A stretch of DNA of 64,000 bases from Chelydra serpentina (GCA_037349315.1 JBAIAC010000224.1:238753-302752); one strand, 5' to 3'. Numbered from the stretch's first letter, positions 30,134-41,727 are shown. Numbers and translations are program-made. The notes: generated from the sequence alone by a model not told the origin.

Positions 30134-30205
30134 GGAACCATGGCTTAGCTGTCTAAAGCACCTGTCTAGTAAACAGAAGATCCTGGGATGTAGTCCCTTG
30201 GTGTA
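30134..30205 (+). pseudogene. tRNA-Thr-AGT pseudogene
   Basis: The D arm and anticodon arm (CTAGTAA) match tRNA-Thr-AGT at 14,275, but the acceptor starts GGAACCA, and the T loop is ruined (CTGGGATGTAGTCCC, no TTC), which removes the B box. Confidence 0.85.
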
Positions 30206-31973
30206 TGGCTTTTGTCTCCTCTGTTCACATTTCCCTATGTCTTTCTAGGAAACAGAAGAGGCCTCCCTTGGCAATCCAAGTAACTGCTTGCTAAGGAAAA
30301 GGCTTCTTTCAAGAGGAACATTAGAAAGAATCAAATCATGAACCTGGAGCTGATGAAAAGGCTGCTGTGACTGGCATTGGCAAGGCGGTGGCTTCGACTG
30401 CAATTTGTGCAACACAAGAGTCTGTGCCACACGTCCTTGTGATTCGCTGGGGATGTCTGCGCACAGAGACCCTGATAGACAATCTCCACAGGTCTGGCGG
30501 GAAATGGAGAGTTACTCTCCTGTCACCTTCCTTTTCATTGTCATTGATGGAAAATGGAGCAGTTGGGAGAAAAGTCCCAGACAGCGGCACCGTGGCTAAG
30601 CTGGCCGAGTGCAAGAGGGGACTTGAGCGCCAGAGGGGACGTTTGATCCAGACGTCTGGCCATGCCTGGAGTCCTGTAGGTAGGAGTGCGAGCTCCATTT
30701 CCTCTGAGTCCTGAAGCTGGGCTGCAGCCTGGCCTAGGAGGCAGCCCGATGGGTTGACCATGTCCCCTGTACTCCCTGGTTCTCTCCATCTGCTCCCGCT
30801 CTAGAGGCTTTTTTCTATCCCATCTCTCCTCTTCTCTTCTGTGCTCTCTCTTCCCTGCTCCCCTTTGTTTTCTATGGGACCTGGCCCCATAGTTCTATGT
30901 TGTGCAATATCGTGTTTAACTTTCCAAATCAGCTGGGGCCTGGAGAATATTTCCAGGTGGTTGCCCCCTACGTAGATTGCAGTGATGTCTGGTGTGCACT
31001 CATGGGGAACCAGCTCACAAAGAAAGAGGCAGGAGCTGGTTCCAGTGTATCCCCCATCTGCTGTGTGGAGAGAAAATTACCTCCATCCATGGTCCATCTG
31101 CAACCCCCTTGCTGAATTATAGGTTGTGTTGGAAGCCCACTGCACAATGCTGTGCCCACAAACTCACATCCCCAGCCATAGGGGCACTTCCATATTGTGT
31201 AAATAAGGGACATAGGGGAGGAAGCGGACAGGCTTAAAACCTGTGGTGCTTATGGGCCACCACATACATAGACCTCCCCTCAGGCAGGGGACTTATAGGC
31301 CCTGGATCACCTGCCCCCTATAGCCTGGATCTCTGACACACCCAGGCCCAACTGGGTAGCCGCTCTTGCAATCCCTCTATGGGAGAATTGGGAGCCATAC
31401 TCTCCCAGTGGCAATATTTCAGAGGTGGATACAGACTTTGTGACAGAAAGCCTGGGGCTTCTCTCTGCACCTCCCCTATCCGGAAGAACAGAGGCTGAGG
31501 GGGCACAAGGGCAAAAGGTGACAAACAGGCCCGAACAGGAGAGATTTTCTTTGTGTTACAATTCATCAAAATCTCACCCCTGAAAAGCTCCGAAGGGGTG
31601 TAGCTCAGCCCCCCAACCACTCAGCGCGCTGCCGTAGATAATCCTGCCACAGAGACTGCTGGCTCCCTGCTCCTCTCCCTCCCCAATGGGGATTTTCACA
31701 TGTAGAAAGGAGGGTTTGGGGAGCAAAGATTGAGAGGGTGTCGGGGGGCTCAAAGGATGGGCAGCGCTCTGGGCTCTGCTTGAGAGATCCTGGCATAGGG
31801 GCCGGTGAGGGAGGGAGGATTGTAGATTTGTGGTTTCTGACCTGCACTCTGCAGAGGAGGTGATAAGTGAAGGGGCATTTTTGATTCCTCCCCCCTCAGT
31901 GTCCCCTGGGAGGGAATTCTAGGGTCCATGGGGCCAAAGAAGTGGACAAAGCCATTGGGTTAATGAAAACCAG

Positions 31974-32067
31974 TGCTCCAGGTGAGGCTCGAACTCACAA
32001 CCTCAGCATGTCTCCATTCAGCACTGCCGTATAAGTACTGTGCGCTAACCCATTGCGCCACTGGAGC
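31974..32067 (-). tRNA. tRNA-Ile (anticodon TAT) with intron
   Basis: A 94-nt gene matching vertebrate tRNA-Ile-TAT. Acceptor GCTCCAG/CTGGAGC is perfectly paired, with A box TGGCGCAATGGGTTAGCGC, anticodon region ACTTATA and T arm GTGAG-TTCGAGC-CTCAC. Between the anticodon loop and the 3' half of the anticodon stem lies an intron of about 20 nt that would be removed by tRNA splicing endonuclease. The mature tRNA reads AUA. A TTTT follows 6 bp after the gene. Confidence 0.95.
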
Positions 32068-32682
32068 CCTTGCTTAGGGCTATGCTCCCAGTCCCCCAGG
32101 CTGATAGAGGCAAGGACTGACTCCAAACAATGCTAAGTGGAGTTGAGAGAGGGGAGAACCAAGTGCTGGTACTTGATGGGCTGGGCTCTTCTTAAGGGGC
32201 CCAGGCACCATTTGACCCTTTTGGTCTTTGCTGTGTAACAGCCGAGCTGATTGAGACTCAATTTCGAGTCTTGCTGCAGACCAAGAGATCTGAGATCACT
32301 GATCACCAGGTCTCAGCATTAGTCCTGCTTGGGGACAGTGTCTCTGATGTAAGAAACTGCCTAGTCCGCACTAGCAGTGAGGCTCCCGCACTAACAGCTG
32401 GAATCACTGAAAGACGTGTCAGTGGAGGTACCCAGACATGCCGGATCATAGGCGCCGGTGGGTGTTCACGCCCCTGGGCCCACCCTAACTCCACTCCCGG
32501 CGCTGCCCCTTCCCCAAATCCCTCCCCCCACTTCCTCCCTGGGGAAAAATTGGTGGGTGAGCAGCTCCCCGCGGGCCCCCCCATCCGCACCCAACTCACC
32601 TTCCGGCCAGTTCCCACCTCCCGCCGAAAAGCCGTGGTTTTTTTAGCCCAGCCGTCACCTCTCAGCTGTTCGGCATGGCGGC

Positions 32683-32705
32683 GGGGGGGGGGGGGGGGGA
32701 GGGGA
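32683..32705. repeat. Poly-G tract
   Basis: A run of 17 or more G within GGCGG and AGGGG context, a possible G-quadruplex or assembly problem site. Confidence 0.8.
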
Positions 32706-32936
32706 GCGGGGGGGTGCAGGGGAAAGCACAGCGGGGCAGCACCTCGGGGGAGGGGTTGCCTTGGTTGCTCTGTGACTTTTAAGCCTTACCTTGGAGTTAT
32801 CAGCACCAGCCGCCTCTGCTTTAGGTGCCCAGAGGAGAAGAGGTGGGCCGGACTCTTCCTCCCTCACTACTAAACCTGACCCTGATACTCCTTCCTTTAA
32901 GTGCTATGTGTGTAAGGGGAAGAGCTCACTATGTGA

Positions 32937-32997
32937 GCCTGGCTAGCTCAGTTGGTAGAGCATCAGACTTTTAATCTGAGGGTCCAGGGTTCAAGTC
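32937..32997 (+). pseudogene. tRNA-Lys-TTT truncated at the 3' end
   Basis: Bases 1 to about 61 of tRNA-Lys-TTT are perfect (GCCTGGCTAGCTCAGTTGGT, CTTTTAA anticodon loop, CAGGG-TTCAAGT), then the sequence changes abruptly to GGCAGAGAGGCAC. The T stem 3' side and the acceptor 3' side are gone, so no mature tRNA can form. Confidence 0.88.
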
Positions 32998-33059
32998 GGC
33001 AGAGAGGCACTTTCTCCTTATGATATTCCCCCCAGAGCTTCTGAAGGTATTTCTTGAGG

Positions 33060-33672
33060 ACCCTCCATGACTTCAGGCTGGATGCACTGCAGCTGAGGGT
33101 GCAAAAAGAGTTGGCAAATGTGATTATAGGGCCACTGGCTGTTATCTTTGAAAAGTCATGGTGATGGGTGGAGGTCCCAGATGACTGGAAAAAGGCTACT
33201 ATAGTGCCCATCTTTCAAGAAGGGAGGATGCAGGGAACTACAGGCCAGTCAGTCTCACTTCAGTTCCTGGGAAAAATCATGGAGCAGGTCCTCAAGGAAT
33301 CAGTTCTGAACCACTTAAAGGAGAGGAAAGTGATCAGGAACAGTCAGCATGGATTCACTAAGGACAAGTCATGCCTGACTAAACTAATTGCCTTTTATGA
33401 TGAGATAACTGGCTCTGTGGATGATGGGAAAGCAGTGGACATGTTATTCCTTGACTTTAGCAAAGCTTTTGATACGATCTCCACACAGTATTCTTGCCAA
33501 CAAGTTAAAGAAGTATGGGCAGGATGAATGGACGGTAACGTGGTTAGAAAACTGGCTAGATGGTCGGGTTCAATGGGGAGTGATCAATGGCTCCATGTCT
33601 AGTTGGCAGCCGGTATCAAGTGGAGTGACCCAAGGGTCGGTCCTGGGGCCGGTTTTGTTCAATACCTGTATG
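33060..33672 (+). mobile_element. CR1 RT fragment, frameshifted
   Basis: Translation in two frames gives [51 protein letters not shown] and [11 protein letters not shown]. Frameshifts occur near 33,225 and 33,490. The copy stops at an hAT MITE inserted at 33,681. Confidence 0.92.
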
Positions 33673-33680
33673 TGATATTG

Positions 33681-33916
33681 CAGGCCTGCACAACATACGG
33701 CCCGTGGGCCGTATGCGGCGTGCGGAGGCTCTCTGTGCGGCCCGCGGGAGGCTGGCTAAAATTACAAATTACAGCTACTTCCCAAGAGTTTTTTTGCTCA
33801 ACAACTTTGGGCGGAGTGTTTTTTTTTTTTGCTCAACAACTTTCCTCGCATCCAGCCCTCGGCTTTTTTCTTTGGAGTAATGTGGCCCTCACCGCTTTAC
33901 CCGTTGTGCAGGCCTG
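33681..33916. mobile_element. hAT-type MITE with perfect 8-bp target duplication
   Basis: The ends CAGGCCTGCACAAC and GTTGTGCAGGCCTG are perfect 14-bp inverted repeats. The flanks TGATATTG at 33,673-33,680 and 33,917-33,924 are identical, the 8-bp duplication made by hAT transposases. The element is 236 bp without coding capacity. A diverged, truncated relative is at 11,934. Confidence 0.95.
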
Positions 33917-34529
33917 TGATATTGTATTTGTCCCTCCCTCCCTGTGTGGGAGTCTATATGTGACTCTCTTACCCTTCCAGAACATCGAGTTCAGTAAAAC
34001 TCAAACTCTGGAAAAACAGGGAATACAGAGCGATGGTACATGCCCATATAACCTTAACTCTGCCCTCTAGAAGAGAATCCCTGATCGCATATGAGAACAA
34101 AGAAAGGTTTGGGGACAAATTACAGCTACTTCCCAAGAGTTTGTTTCTTCTGTAATTAATTGATCCTGGCCCCATCAATTGATCCTGGCCTGGTGTCTGG
34201 CCGTGGAATTTACTAGTTACTCTTTTTATCCCAGCAGATTTAAAGATGAAACTGCTTTACAAAAGCTCCTTTATTTTAGGTTATAGAAACAGGCCACTTC
34301 CCCACCTATTTCAAGGAGATGGAATTTTCCTGACCCAGAGGGAACTTAAAATAACATGCTCAAGATCCCACATTCCTGAGGAGAAAATGAAGGGAGAAAA
34401 AAACAAAACCCACCAAACCCTTGCTGTTTCTACCCAAGTGATCAATGAGACCAGAAAGTGAGACTAGAGAAGTAAGATAGTGCAATTAACTATCTGGTAC
34501 GACACTAACTCTGCAGTTACTTAGGCCAG

Positions 34530-35330
34530 GCCTACACTACCTAGTGATCGATCTGTTAGTCAGAAATGTTGTGTTGGTATTGTTTAAATGTGTTTAACTG
34601 GCTGTTTTAATAGTGTGTATAAGGTAAAGGTTATGCAAATCACTGGTCTGAATGAAATCCAATATGGAGTATATCATCTGTGACTCTCGGACTCCATCTC
34701 TGTAAGCAGGCTAGCTTACTCTTAAAGACACTGGAGTTCCCTGGCTCAAACCGGACTGGACCAGTTTTTCCCACCAAAAGGGCTATATAAGGACTTGCTC
34801 AGCACCTGGGCGGGGCTGTCCATTCCCGCGGCAGCACGTGCACGGTCGGGTCTCCCTAGCGCTCCAGAGCTAGAGAGAAGACACCATCTGTCCTGCAGCG
34901 AGGTTAAGGGAGGAGAGGCCTGTCCTCACTATCCCCGCCACAGCAAACCGAATCCATTTGACCTCTGGAGGGTCCTGCTCTCCTGGTGTCCAGGGGCACC
35001 GACTCCCCGCCCGCCCCGGACCCACGGCAAACTTACTGGGCAACATTGCGTCGGCGTCAGGGACGGGGCCCCGCAATGTCGCCCGGCGTCAGGGGCGGGG
35101 CCCGGCGTCGGGCGGGGCCCCGCCCCCAACGCCGGGTGACAGCACCCACGGGCGGGGCCGGAAGTCAGCCCCTGTGCTGGTGTCCATCAGCCCGGAGGGT
35201 CTCCCTGCCTGCAACAAAATCCAACAGTCGTCGGGACTCCCCCGTAGTCCTCCTCGAAGGCTCCAAATCAGCCGGAGCGTAGAAGGTCCTGGGCTTTGCC
35301 TCTGTGTGCTGTGTCCACTGCGCCTAAATC
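34530..35330. other. TATA-like site followed by CpG-rich stretch
   Basis: GCTATATAAGG at about 34,783 is followed by sequence rich in CpG from 34,810 to 35,290 (many GGCGGGGC, CCCGGCGTC). This could be an LTR or another element's promoter, or a CpG island. No reading frame with family resemblance follows. Confidence 0.3.
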
Positions 35331-35724
35331 GCAGGGAAAGGTTTCTGTGTTGGGTTTTATTTACTGTTTCTCTGAATACCAAGGGAGGCTTTGTGGGTCT
35401 GAGCTTCACGCTTCTAAAGCCAGTCACTGAATCACTGTATGGTTAAGTTTGAGTTTCTTCCAGTTCTCTGTACCTTTACCCTTAATATACTTACCTGTGG
35501 CACCATCTCACCTTGTCTTTCCTTCATTTTAATTACATCACCCAGGGAGGGAGGGACACCCTTATTGTGAGCTAAATCCACTGGGGACAGATCCGGGAGG
35601 GAGCCGAGTCTGCTCTTCTGAGAAAAGGGGCTTTCCTTTTCTATCTCCCCCTCCCCCCAACCCACCATTTCTCTAGTACGTTCTCTCTGAAGCGTGACCT
35701 TACTCCCCTTGGGGTGGGTGGGGT

Positions 35725-35805
35725 CTTTTGGTCTGCAAGGTGCAATAGGTCGCACTAGATGATCACGCTGGTCCCTTCTGACCTTAAAGGCTCTGAGTCT
35801 AAATA
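35725..35805 (+). mobile_element. CR1 3'-tail remnant
   Basis: CGCACTAGATGATCACGCTGG followed by CCCTTCTGACCTTAAAGGCT matches CR1 tails. Only the last 80 bp are present. Confidence 0.65.
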
Positions 35806-36026
35806 GGAGAGAGAAGTAAAGGAAAAAGTAAAAAAAAAAAATTAACGAAACATTGTAATACGAGGGTGACTCCAACAGCTCACTGGATAGTCCCGCCCCT
35901 TTCTTCCCCCACTGGGTGTTTAACGACCTGCTGGGAGTTGGGTCATTCATTCTCTCATTTCATTGATAAACTGAGACAACATCCCTGCAATTAAACCAGT
36001 TCCCAGCCAGGAAAACCTCACACCCC

Positions 36027-36098
36027 TGCATTGGCTGGGACTCAAACCCAAGTCAACTGCTTGGAGAGCAGCTCTGCTCAGCACTACACCACCAACGC
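36027..36098 (-). tRNA. tRNA-Gly (anticodon TCC)
   Basis: 72 nt; acceptor GCGTTGG/CCAATGC is fully paired with one G-U, A box TGGTGTAGTGCTGAGC, anticodon stem GCTGC/GCAGT with loop TCTCCAA (anticodon TCC, reads GGA) and T loop TTTGAGT. A TTTT follows about 15 bp downstream. The T loop deviates (TTTGAGT for TTCGATT) but the stem pairs. Confidence 0.9.
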
Positions 36099-36673
36099 AC
36101 CTGGCAAAAGCACCTCTCCTGTGTGCCACTGATGCTTGACAAATGACTCACCCCCACAGCGCTCAGGAGCTGGCTGGAGAGGCCGGAGGCAGCCTGTCAG
36201 CTGTGAGCAGAGACAGGTCCCCAGAGTGACTGACAGATGGGGACCTGGGCTCCACAGCCCAGCCTGAGGTGGCTCCAACCCCATCTCTGCCCTCAGAGAA
36301 GGGAAATGAAAATCAGTGACCCTAATGGCAAACGTTCCCCCCGAAGGAAGGAGACAGCTCCTTTGAACGCACAGTTTGGGTTGTTCCTGCTACGCACTGA
36401 GGGTTTGTTGCTGCTGCTGATTCCAGTCCTTGGGCTCTGCCCGGACAAGGAAGGATTCAGGCTGTCACTCAAGGGAAGAGGGGAAATGATTTTTTTGATG
36501 GCTGCCTCGTCTTAAGGGTGTTTGTCGGTCACCTTCTAAGCTAGTGGGTGCTGGGTAGACGCAGGCAGCCCCCGCTCCTGGGTCTCTCCTGAGGAAATAA
36601 AGTTTGTACACAAAATCCCAAAGCTTTTCACCGAACGAAGGGAAAGGAAATGGCCATAAGAGGGCACCTGGAC

Positions 36674-36835
36674 ATAGAATATCAAGGTTGGAAGGGACTT
36701 TAGTAGGTCTAGTCCAACCCCCTGCTCAAAGTAGGACCAATCCCCAATTTTTGACCCCAGATGGCCCCCTCAAGGATTGAACTCACAACCCTGGGTTTAG
36801 CAAACCAATGCTCAAAGCACTGAGCTATTTCTCCA
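36674..36835 (-). mobile_element. tRNA-derived SINE with CR1-like tail (Cry I type), minus strand
   Basis: Read on the minus strand it has the order of the SINE at 20,451: a GGAGAAATAGCTCAGTGCTT tRNA-like head, GGGTTGTGAGTTCAATCC B box, then GGATTGGTCCTACTTTGAGC and the TTCCAACCTTGATATTCTAT tail. Some substitutions against the other copies. Confidence 0.9.
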
Positions 36836-36942
36836 GCACATAAGGCAGGTCACACAACCTCATTCTTAGGGGGAGCCATTGTTTTGTGTCAAGGTCCAGA
36901 ATTGTTGGTCAAGATCTAGTCAATGTGGTTTATCCAGTGTGG

Positions 36943-37028
36943 GGTCCAGTGGCACAAAGGGTTAATGCGCAGTACTTATAGGGCAGTGATGCATGGAGTG
37001 ATTGTGAGTTCAAGCCTCATCCGGAGCA
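36943..37028 (+). pseudogene. tRNA-Ile-TAT pseudogene (intron type)
   Basis: Related to the intact gene at 31,974, including GCAGTACTTATA and part of the intron (GGGCAGTGATGCATGGAG). It has lost about eight bases around the 3' anticodon stem and variable region, and the acceptor has mismatches (GGTCCAG/CCGGAGC). It is inverted relative to the intact gene and shares a short 3' flank (CACTGGTTTT). Confidence 0.88.
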
Positions 37029-37398
37029 CTGGTTTTGGGAGATCTGACAGCAGCCTTCAGTGGAGTGAAAGGAGAAACCCCCAGCGCTGCACTGAGCTAC
37101 AGGCTGGTTCATCGGGCGTGGGGGGAATTGACTTCTCAGCTGCTGAGCAGGGAGCCAGGGCACTTCTCTGGGAATGAGGGTTCCCAGCCTGACCCAGCTG
37201 CTTCATTGCCCCCTGGGGCCCTGCCGGCTGAGACTGTCCCTGAGGCCAGGCAGCGGCTCAGTGAGCTTTCCTGGGGTCGCTGGCAGGGCAGGAATATCCC
37301 ACGCTAAGGGCCTGAGTTCAGCCATCGGGAAAGGCAGAAGCTTTGCTCCCCCCTTCTAAACAGAGCTCCCAGGCCGTTCCCAACCAGGGGTCCAGAGC

Positions 37399-37417
37399 CC
37401 CCCCCCGGGGGGGGGCA
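37399..37417. repeat. C9/G9 palindrome
   Basis: CCCCCCCCCGGGGGGGGG-type run capable of a perfect hairpin. The wider 37,030-38,270 interval shows no recognisable gene. Confidence 0.8.
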
Positions 37418-38269
37418 GTGAGCAGGTTTCAGGGGGGGATTTGCCAAACTAAACCAGCAAGCAGGGCCGGCGTTAGACAGTCGTTGTGGCACGGGTCGGC
37501 TGTGGAGTTTTTATACCATGTTGGGCGGGGGCCACAGAAAGAACAAGGCTGGGAACCCGGCTCCAGGGGATCCCGGAGAATAAAGACTCCGTCCCACTCG
37601 GTGCTGCCAACGCTCCTGATTTTGCCTTGAGTCTCATGAGAATTGTTGTTTTCCTTAAAGCCCCAGCTCCTGGAGTCAGGTGGAGACGTGATGATTTCAG
37701 CCTTCGCTCTTAAAGACACAGGATGTTTCTAGCCCTTGTGGCTGTGGAGAAAGATTCGAATGTCTCCCCCGTGCTCCCTAAAGGCTCATCAAGCGGAAGG
37801 CAAATAAAAAGATCCCAAATCTATTAATTTTACACAATCTCATGATTTCAAAGCCCATCTCGTGATTTTCGGTGAGCCTGGCTCAGGGTTTTTGAATGTT
37901 TGGGGTTGGTCGTTCTGCAGCCTGAGAGCCGGGCACCCCCCTTCCCATCCAGCGCCCCCAGACTGTCCTAAAGCATTAACTCTTTCCTCTCCGTCACGCC
38001 GCTGTAACGCAGCTGGGAATCCCCATTCCTAGACGGGCTTTACCACACACAGTGAATCCCCCACAGGGCTGAGTCCCCACAGGGCTGTTCCGGGGGCTCC
38101 AGCCCCCCAGCCCAGGACAGACGGGGCAGTAACCTCACATCACCCCTCTGTGACTCCCAGGGGCCCTGCAGGGACAGCAGCTCCACGCTGGGCTCTAGGC
38201 CCCCCCAAAGCACCTGGGGGGAGGGGGCGGTTCAACCCCGACGTCAGGGGGCTCCTGCTGCCTGGAGAT

Positions 38270-38870
38270 GACCAGATGCTCACAGCCCCTCCCCCTCACA
38301 CTGACTCCCCCATGGACCCTCCCCCTCACAGCCCCTCCCCCTCACACTGACTCCCCCATGGACCCTCCCCCGCACAGCCCCTCCCCCTCACACTGACTCC
38401 CCCATGGACCCTCCCCCTCATACTGACACCCCCATGGACCCTCCCCCTCACAGCCCCTCCCCCTCACACTGACTCCCCCATGGACCCTCCCCCGCACAGC
38501 CCCTCCCCCTCACACTGACTCCCCCATGGACCCTCCCCCTCACACTGACACCCCCATGGACCCTCCCCTTCATACTGACTCCCCCATGCACCCTCCCCCT
38601 CACAGCCCCTCCCCCTCACAGACACTCCATAGCCCTCCCCTCATAGCCCCTCCCCTTCACACTGACACCCCCATGGACCCTGCCACTCACAGCCCGTCCC
38701 CCTCACAACCCCTCCCCCTCACACTGCACCCCCATGGACCCTCCCCCTCACAGCCCCTCCCCCTCACAACCCCTCCCCCTCACAGCCCCTCCCCCTCACA
38801 CTGCACCCCCATGGACCCTCCCCCTCACAGCCCCTCCCGTCACAACCCCTCCCTTCACACACGCAGGGAC
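38270..38870. repeat. C-rich minisatellite
   Basis: Irregular tandem repeat built from CCCTCCCCCTCACA, CTGACTCCCCCATGGACC and CAGCCCCTCCCC blocks; unit length varies. Open frames reading proline, serine and histidine repeats here are a product of the repeat. Confidence 0.9.
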
Positions 38871-39378
38871 TTGTTCTCTGGGCTCTGACATTACAAACCC
38901 AGGGGGGAGGTTTCTGAGGATTTACTCCCTGAGCCCCTCCCCCTCTCACCGCTCCCCTGAGTGCAGAGGGGCTGGGCTCAGGCAGCCAGTTTCACCCAGG
39001 GATTTCCCAGCCCAGGCCCCCGAGTCTCCTCTGCCCGTATCTACCAGTGACACTGCGCGTGGGCAGCGGCTACAAGGGGCTCGGGGAGGCTGAACCTCCC
39101 CAAACGGGGCAAGAAATGCTGGTGTGACGCACCCCCCTTGGAGGGGGGCTGGGCCGCTGCCTTGGGACAGACCCTCCCGAGGAGTGGGGCAGCCACCGGC
39201 ACTCAGACCTCACGCACAGGCCTGGCTCTCGCCTTCAGCCCAGGCAGCCAGAGGGGCCGGGGAGCTCCCTGGCAGTCCCACACCTCAGCCACCTCTTGCC
39301 TCACGGCCTCGGCTCCTGGCGCTCTGCTGGTCGCCCCCTCGCTTGCAGGCCCAGAGCAAAAAGAAACAAGCACCTGCC

Positions 39379-39450
39379 TAGCAGAGGATGGTTTCGATCC
39401 ATCGACCTCTGGGTTATGGGCCCAGCACGCTGCCGCTGCGCCACTCTGCT
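39379..39450 (-). tRNA. Initiator tRNA-Met (anticodon CAT)
   Basis: A 72-nt gene almost identical to the vertebrate initiator: AGCAGAGTGGCGCAGCGG, anticodon arm CTGGG-CCCATAA-CCCAG (the three G-C pairs expected for initiators) and GATGGATCGAAACCATC with the A-rich T loop lacking TTC. A1-U72 ends the acceptor. A TTTTT terminator is about 15 bp downstream. Intact. Confidence 0.97.
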
Positions 39451-39604
39451 GGGTCTCTGCCTCCAGCATCCAGCACCCAGCCTCCAGCATCCACACTAGC
39501 GCCTTGCGAGCGCTGGCGCTGGCCGGCAGAGATCTCAGCCACAATGCCCCAGATGGGCAAACGCTGTGGGCTCCTGAAGCCTCTGCCCCCCTATGGATCT
39601 GGGC

Positions 39605-39770
39605 TTTCCTTCTTCCCTTGCTCTTTCTCAGCGAGGGGAAGGAAAGAAGCTCTCCTTCAAGCTGGAGTCACAAGGGCGAGGTAAGGATGACTTCCTGGGA
39701 GCCGGCTCCAGTTCTTTGCTCTACCAGCCGACCCACCGAAGAGCTGCCACCACTTTCTCCAGGGTCGCCC
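39605..39770. repeat. Duplicate of 21,895-22,070
   Basis: Near-identical sequence between the initiator tRNA and the tRNA-Val gene. No gene seen. Confidence 0.88.
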
Positions 39771-39843
39771 AGCGGTGTGTGCCAGGGCGAGCGCCGGCCA
39801 AGCGGATGGAGTTTGAAGGGAAGGGACAGAGTCCTGTGACAGA

Positions 39844-39917
39844 GTTTCTGTGGTGTTGTGGTTATCACGTTTACCTAACACGCAAAAAGGCCCCTGGTTC
39901 GACACCAGGCAGAAACA
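39844..39917 (+). tRNA. tRNA-Val (anticodon AAC)
   Basis: Acceptor GTTTCTG/CAGAAAC perfectly paired, D arm TGGTGTTGTGGTTATCAC, anticodon loop CTAACAC (anticodon AAC, becomes IAC), T arm CCTGG-TTCGACA-CCAGG. One A-C mismatch in the anticodon stem and one extra base in the variable loop. A TTTT follows about 12 bp later. Confidence 0.9.
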
Positions 39918-40708
39918 CGATGGTTTCCTTTTCCCTAGCTGTCCAGCAAGACACTCCTCCATCTGCCACTGGCCTGTCCTTGGGATAACCCCAACCCCTG
40001 CAGGACAGAGGGTGGTGAAATGAGCTGAGAAAGCACCTTGGCATCAGCAAGGGAAAACTGCAGTATCTTGGCCAGTCACCTCTTGGAGCCTTGTGGCTTG
40101 GCCTCCTCTGCCCTTGGAGGTTGGCCTACAGAGCCCAGCTCTTCCCACTTGCCAAAGGAGGAAGTGAGGTGGGAATGGGGCAAAAGAGGAAGCTCATGCT
40201 GAGGAAGGCAGGGCAGAAGCTAAGCACCTCAGTGCGGCTCAGTGGGGTTAGTCGAGCGCCACCGTTCGTTCTGCCAAACCCTGGGGAGGTGCTGTTGGCT
40301 GCTTGGAGGTAGAATCCTGTGCCTGCCCCTCGGCTTCCCAGGGGTGGCTACTTGCAGCCCAGGAGAAGCAGCGGGGTTCTGGGTGGGAGGAAAAGTAGCC
40401 GTGGGGAGTCCCAGTGGGCTCCTTTCTGGCAAGATGTTTTTCTGTGTTAGGCTTAGGAGTTGCCTGCGAGCCGGGGGGTGGACTTGTTCCCGTGGGAACC
40501 GCTGCTCCTGTCTCCCCGACCTGGGGGCGCCAGTGACAACTTGGGAGGGGGCAGGTGCTGGCTTGAGTGACTGGGATCCAGGCAGCCCCAGCCTGCTCCT
40601 CCGGGGCCAAGGCCACTGCTAGTCTCCTGCCTTGTGACATCAGGATTTCAATCTCCCCAGCATGAGCTGTGGCACGTGTATTAACCCTTCTTGGGGGGGC
40701 TGGTCGCT

Positions 40709-40781
40709 GCCCAAGTAGCTCAGTGGGGAGTGGATGAGATTGAAGATCTGAAGGTTTCTGGCTGGATGCCAGGCTCTAGCT
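40709..40781 (+). pseudogene. tRNA-Phe-GAA pseudogene
   Basis: GCCCAAGTAGCTCAGTGGGG and the anticodon arm TTGAAGATCT match tRNA-Phe, but the T loop reads CTGGATG (no TTC) and several stem pairs are lost. Confidence 0.8.
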
Positions 40782-40895
40782 CACCCCTTCCCCCTGGGCC
40801 TGTCGTGCTGGGCTTTCTCCTGGGTGTGCAGCTGTGCCCTGAACTCACGAGTTTCCCTCGTTTCAGAGGCAACACTTGCAGAGGGCACGATGTGG

Positions 40896-41069
40896 GGGGC
40901 AGGGATATCTGTGGCGTGAGCATTGGCCTGCTAAACCCAGGATTGTAAATTCAATCCTTGAGGGGGCCATTTAGGGATCTGGGGCAAAAATTGGGGATTG
41001 GTCCTGCTTTGAGCAGGGGGTTGGACTAGATGACCTTCTAAGGTCCCTTCCAACCCTGATATTCTATGA
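40896..41069 (+). mobile_element. tRNA-derived SINE with CR1-like tail (Cry I type)
   Basis: Same order as at 20,451, with a damaged head (GGGATATCTGTGGCGTGAGC lacks the A box) and an intact tail (TGGTCCTGCTTTGAGCAGGG, CCTTCCAACCCTGATATTCT). Confidence 0.9.
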
Positions 41070-41700
41070 ACACTTGTACATTCCACACAGATAACAAGGA
41101 ACAGACTGACCCAGCCTAAAGACAGGGGCAAAGGGGAATATGATGGATAGAGCTGTTTTGTTCGAACCAACATGTACAAGGTGGGAGACGGCACCTTACT
41201 GCGTAGAGGGGTTGTACCTTGTTACGTAGAGGGGCTGCACCTCAGTACGTCGGGAGTGATGTGTAACTTGTTTGTACCTGTGTATAAGAATTCACCCCCC
41301 AGGAGTTGTCTCTGGCTTTAGAATCGGTCACCACCAGTGACCCATTCAGAGCACCACACCGGTGGCGTCTGACAACAGCCTGTTACTGAAACATGCTGTA
41401 AGTTTGCTGGTGACATTCAAAGGACCCCCGCCCAGGAGGGTGTTCAATGAGCATTAACCAGCCGGGGAGTTGTCATAACGGGATTTGCAATTCAGTGACA
41501 GATGCCCAAGCACCACACTCTGGGGACTGCTCAAGTCTATGACTCAGTTGCACGAGACCACACCAGGGGGATTGTCTGACCCAGTGACTCAGCAAAGCCC
41601 ACCCGGACATAGCTGGGCAAGTATTTTCTAGGCACATGATCTAAGGGTATAAAATAGGAGACCATGGCAAAATATTAGCAGGCTATTTTTTTAACTACTT
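41070..41700. other. No recognisable gene; possible LTR remnant
   Basis: Contains GTGTATAAGAATTCACCCCC near 41,282 and tandem TACGTAGAGGGG sequences; it resembles an LTR promoter region but no partner is present. No reading frame of interest. Confidence 0.3.
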
Positions 41701-41727
41701 GGCCAGTTTGTCTAATGGACTCATCCC

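Larger units (their letters stand above)
29590..31260. repeat. Inverted and shuffled duplicate of 13,985-16,120
   Basis: Segments match 16,110-15,740, then 14,480-13,985, then 15,420-14,800, all in reverse complement. The 30,480-30,650 part between them has no clear partner apart from a short GGCACCGTGGCT stretch. Confidence 0.85.

Noticed and set aside
30585..30610. Another tRNA-Thr fragment (GGCACCGTGGCTAAGCTGG)
   Set aside because: Only about 20 bases match and the rest is unrelated; too short to support.
39138..39839. A 233-codon frame
   Set aside because: It overlaps the initiator tRNA gene on the other strand and the 39,605-39,770 duplicate, and shows no motif.
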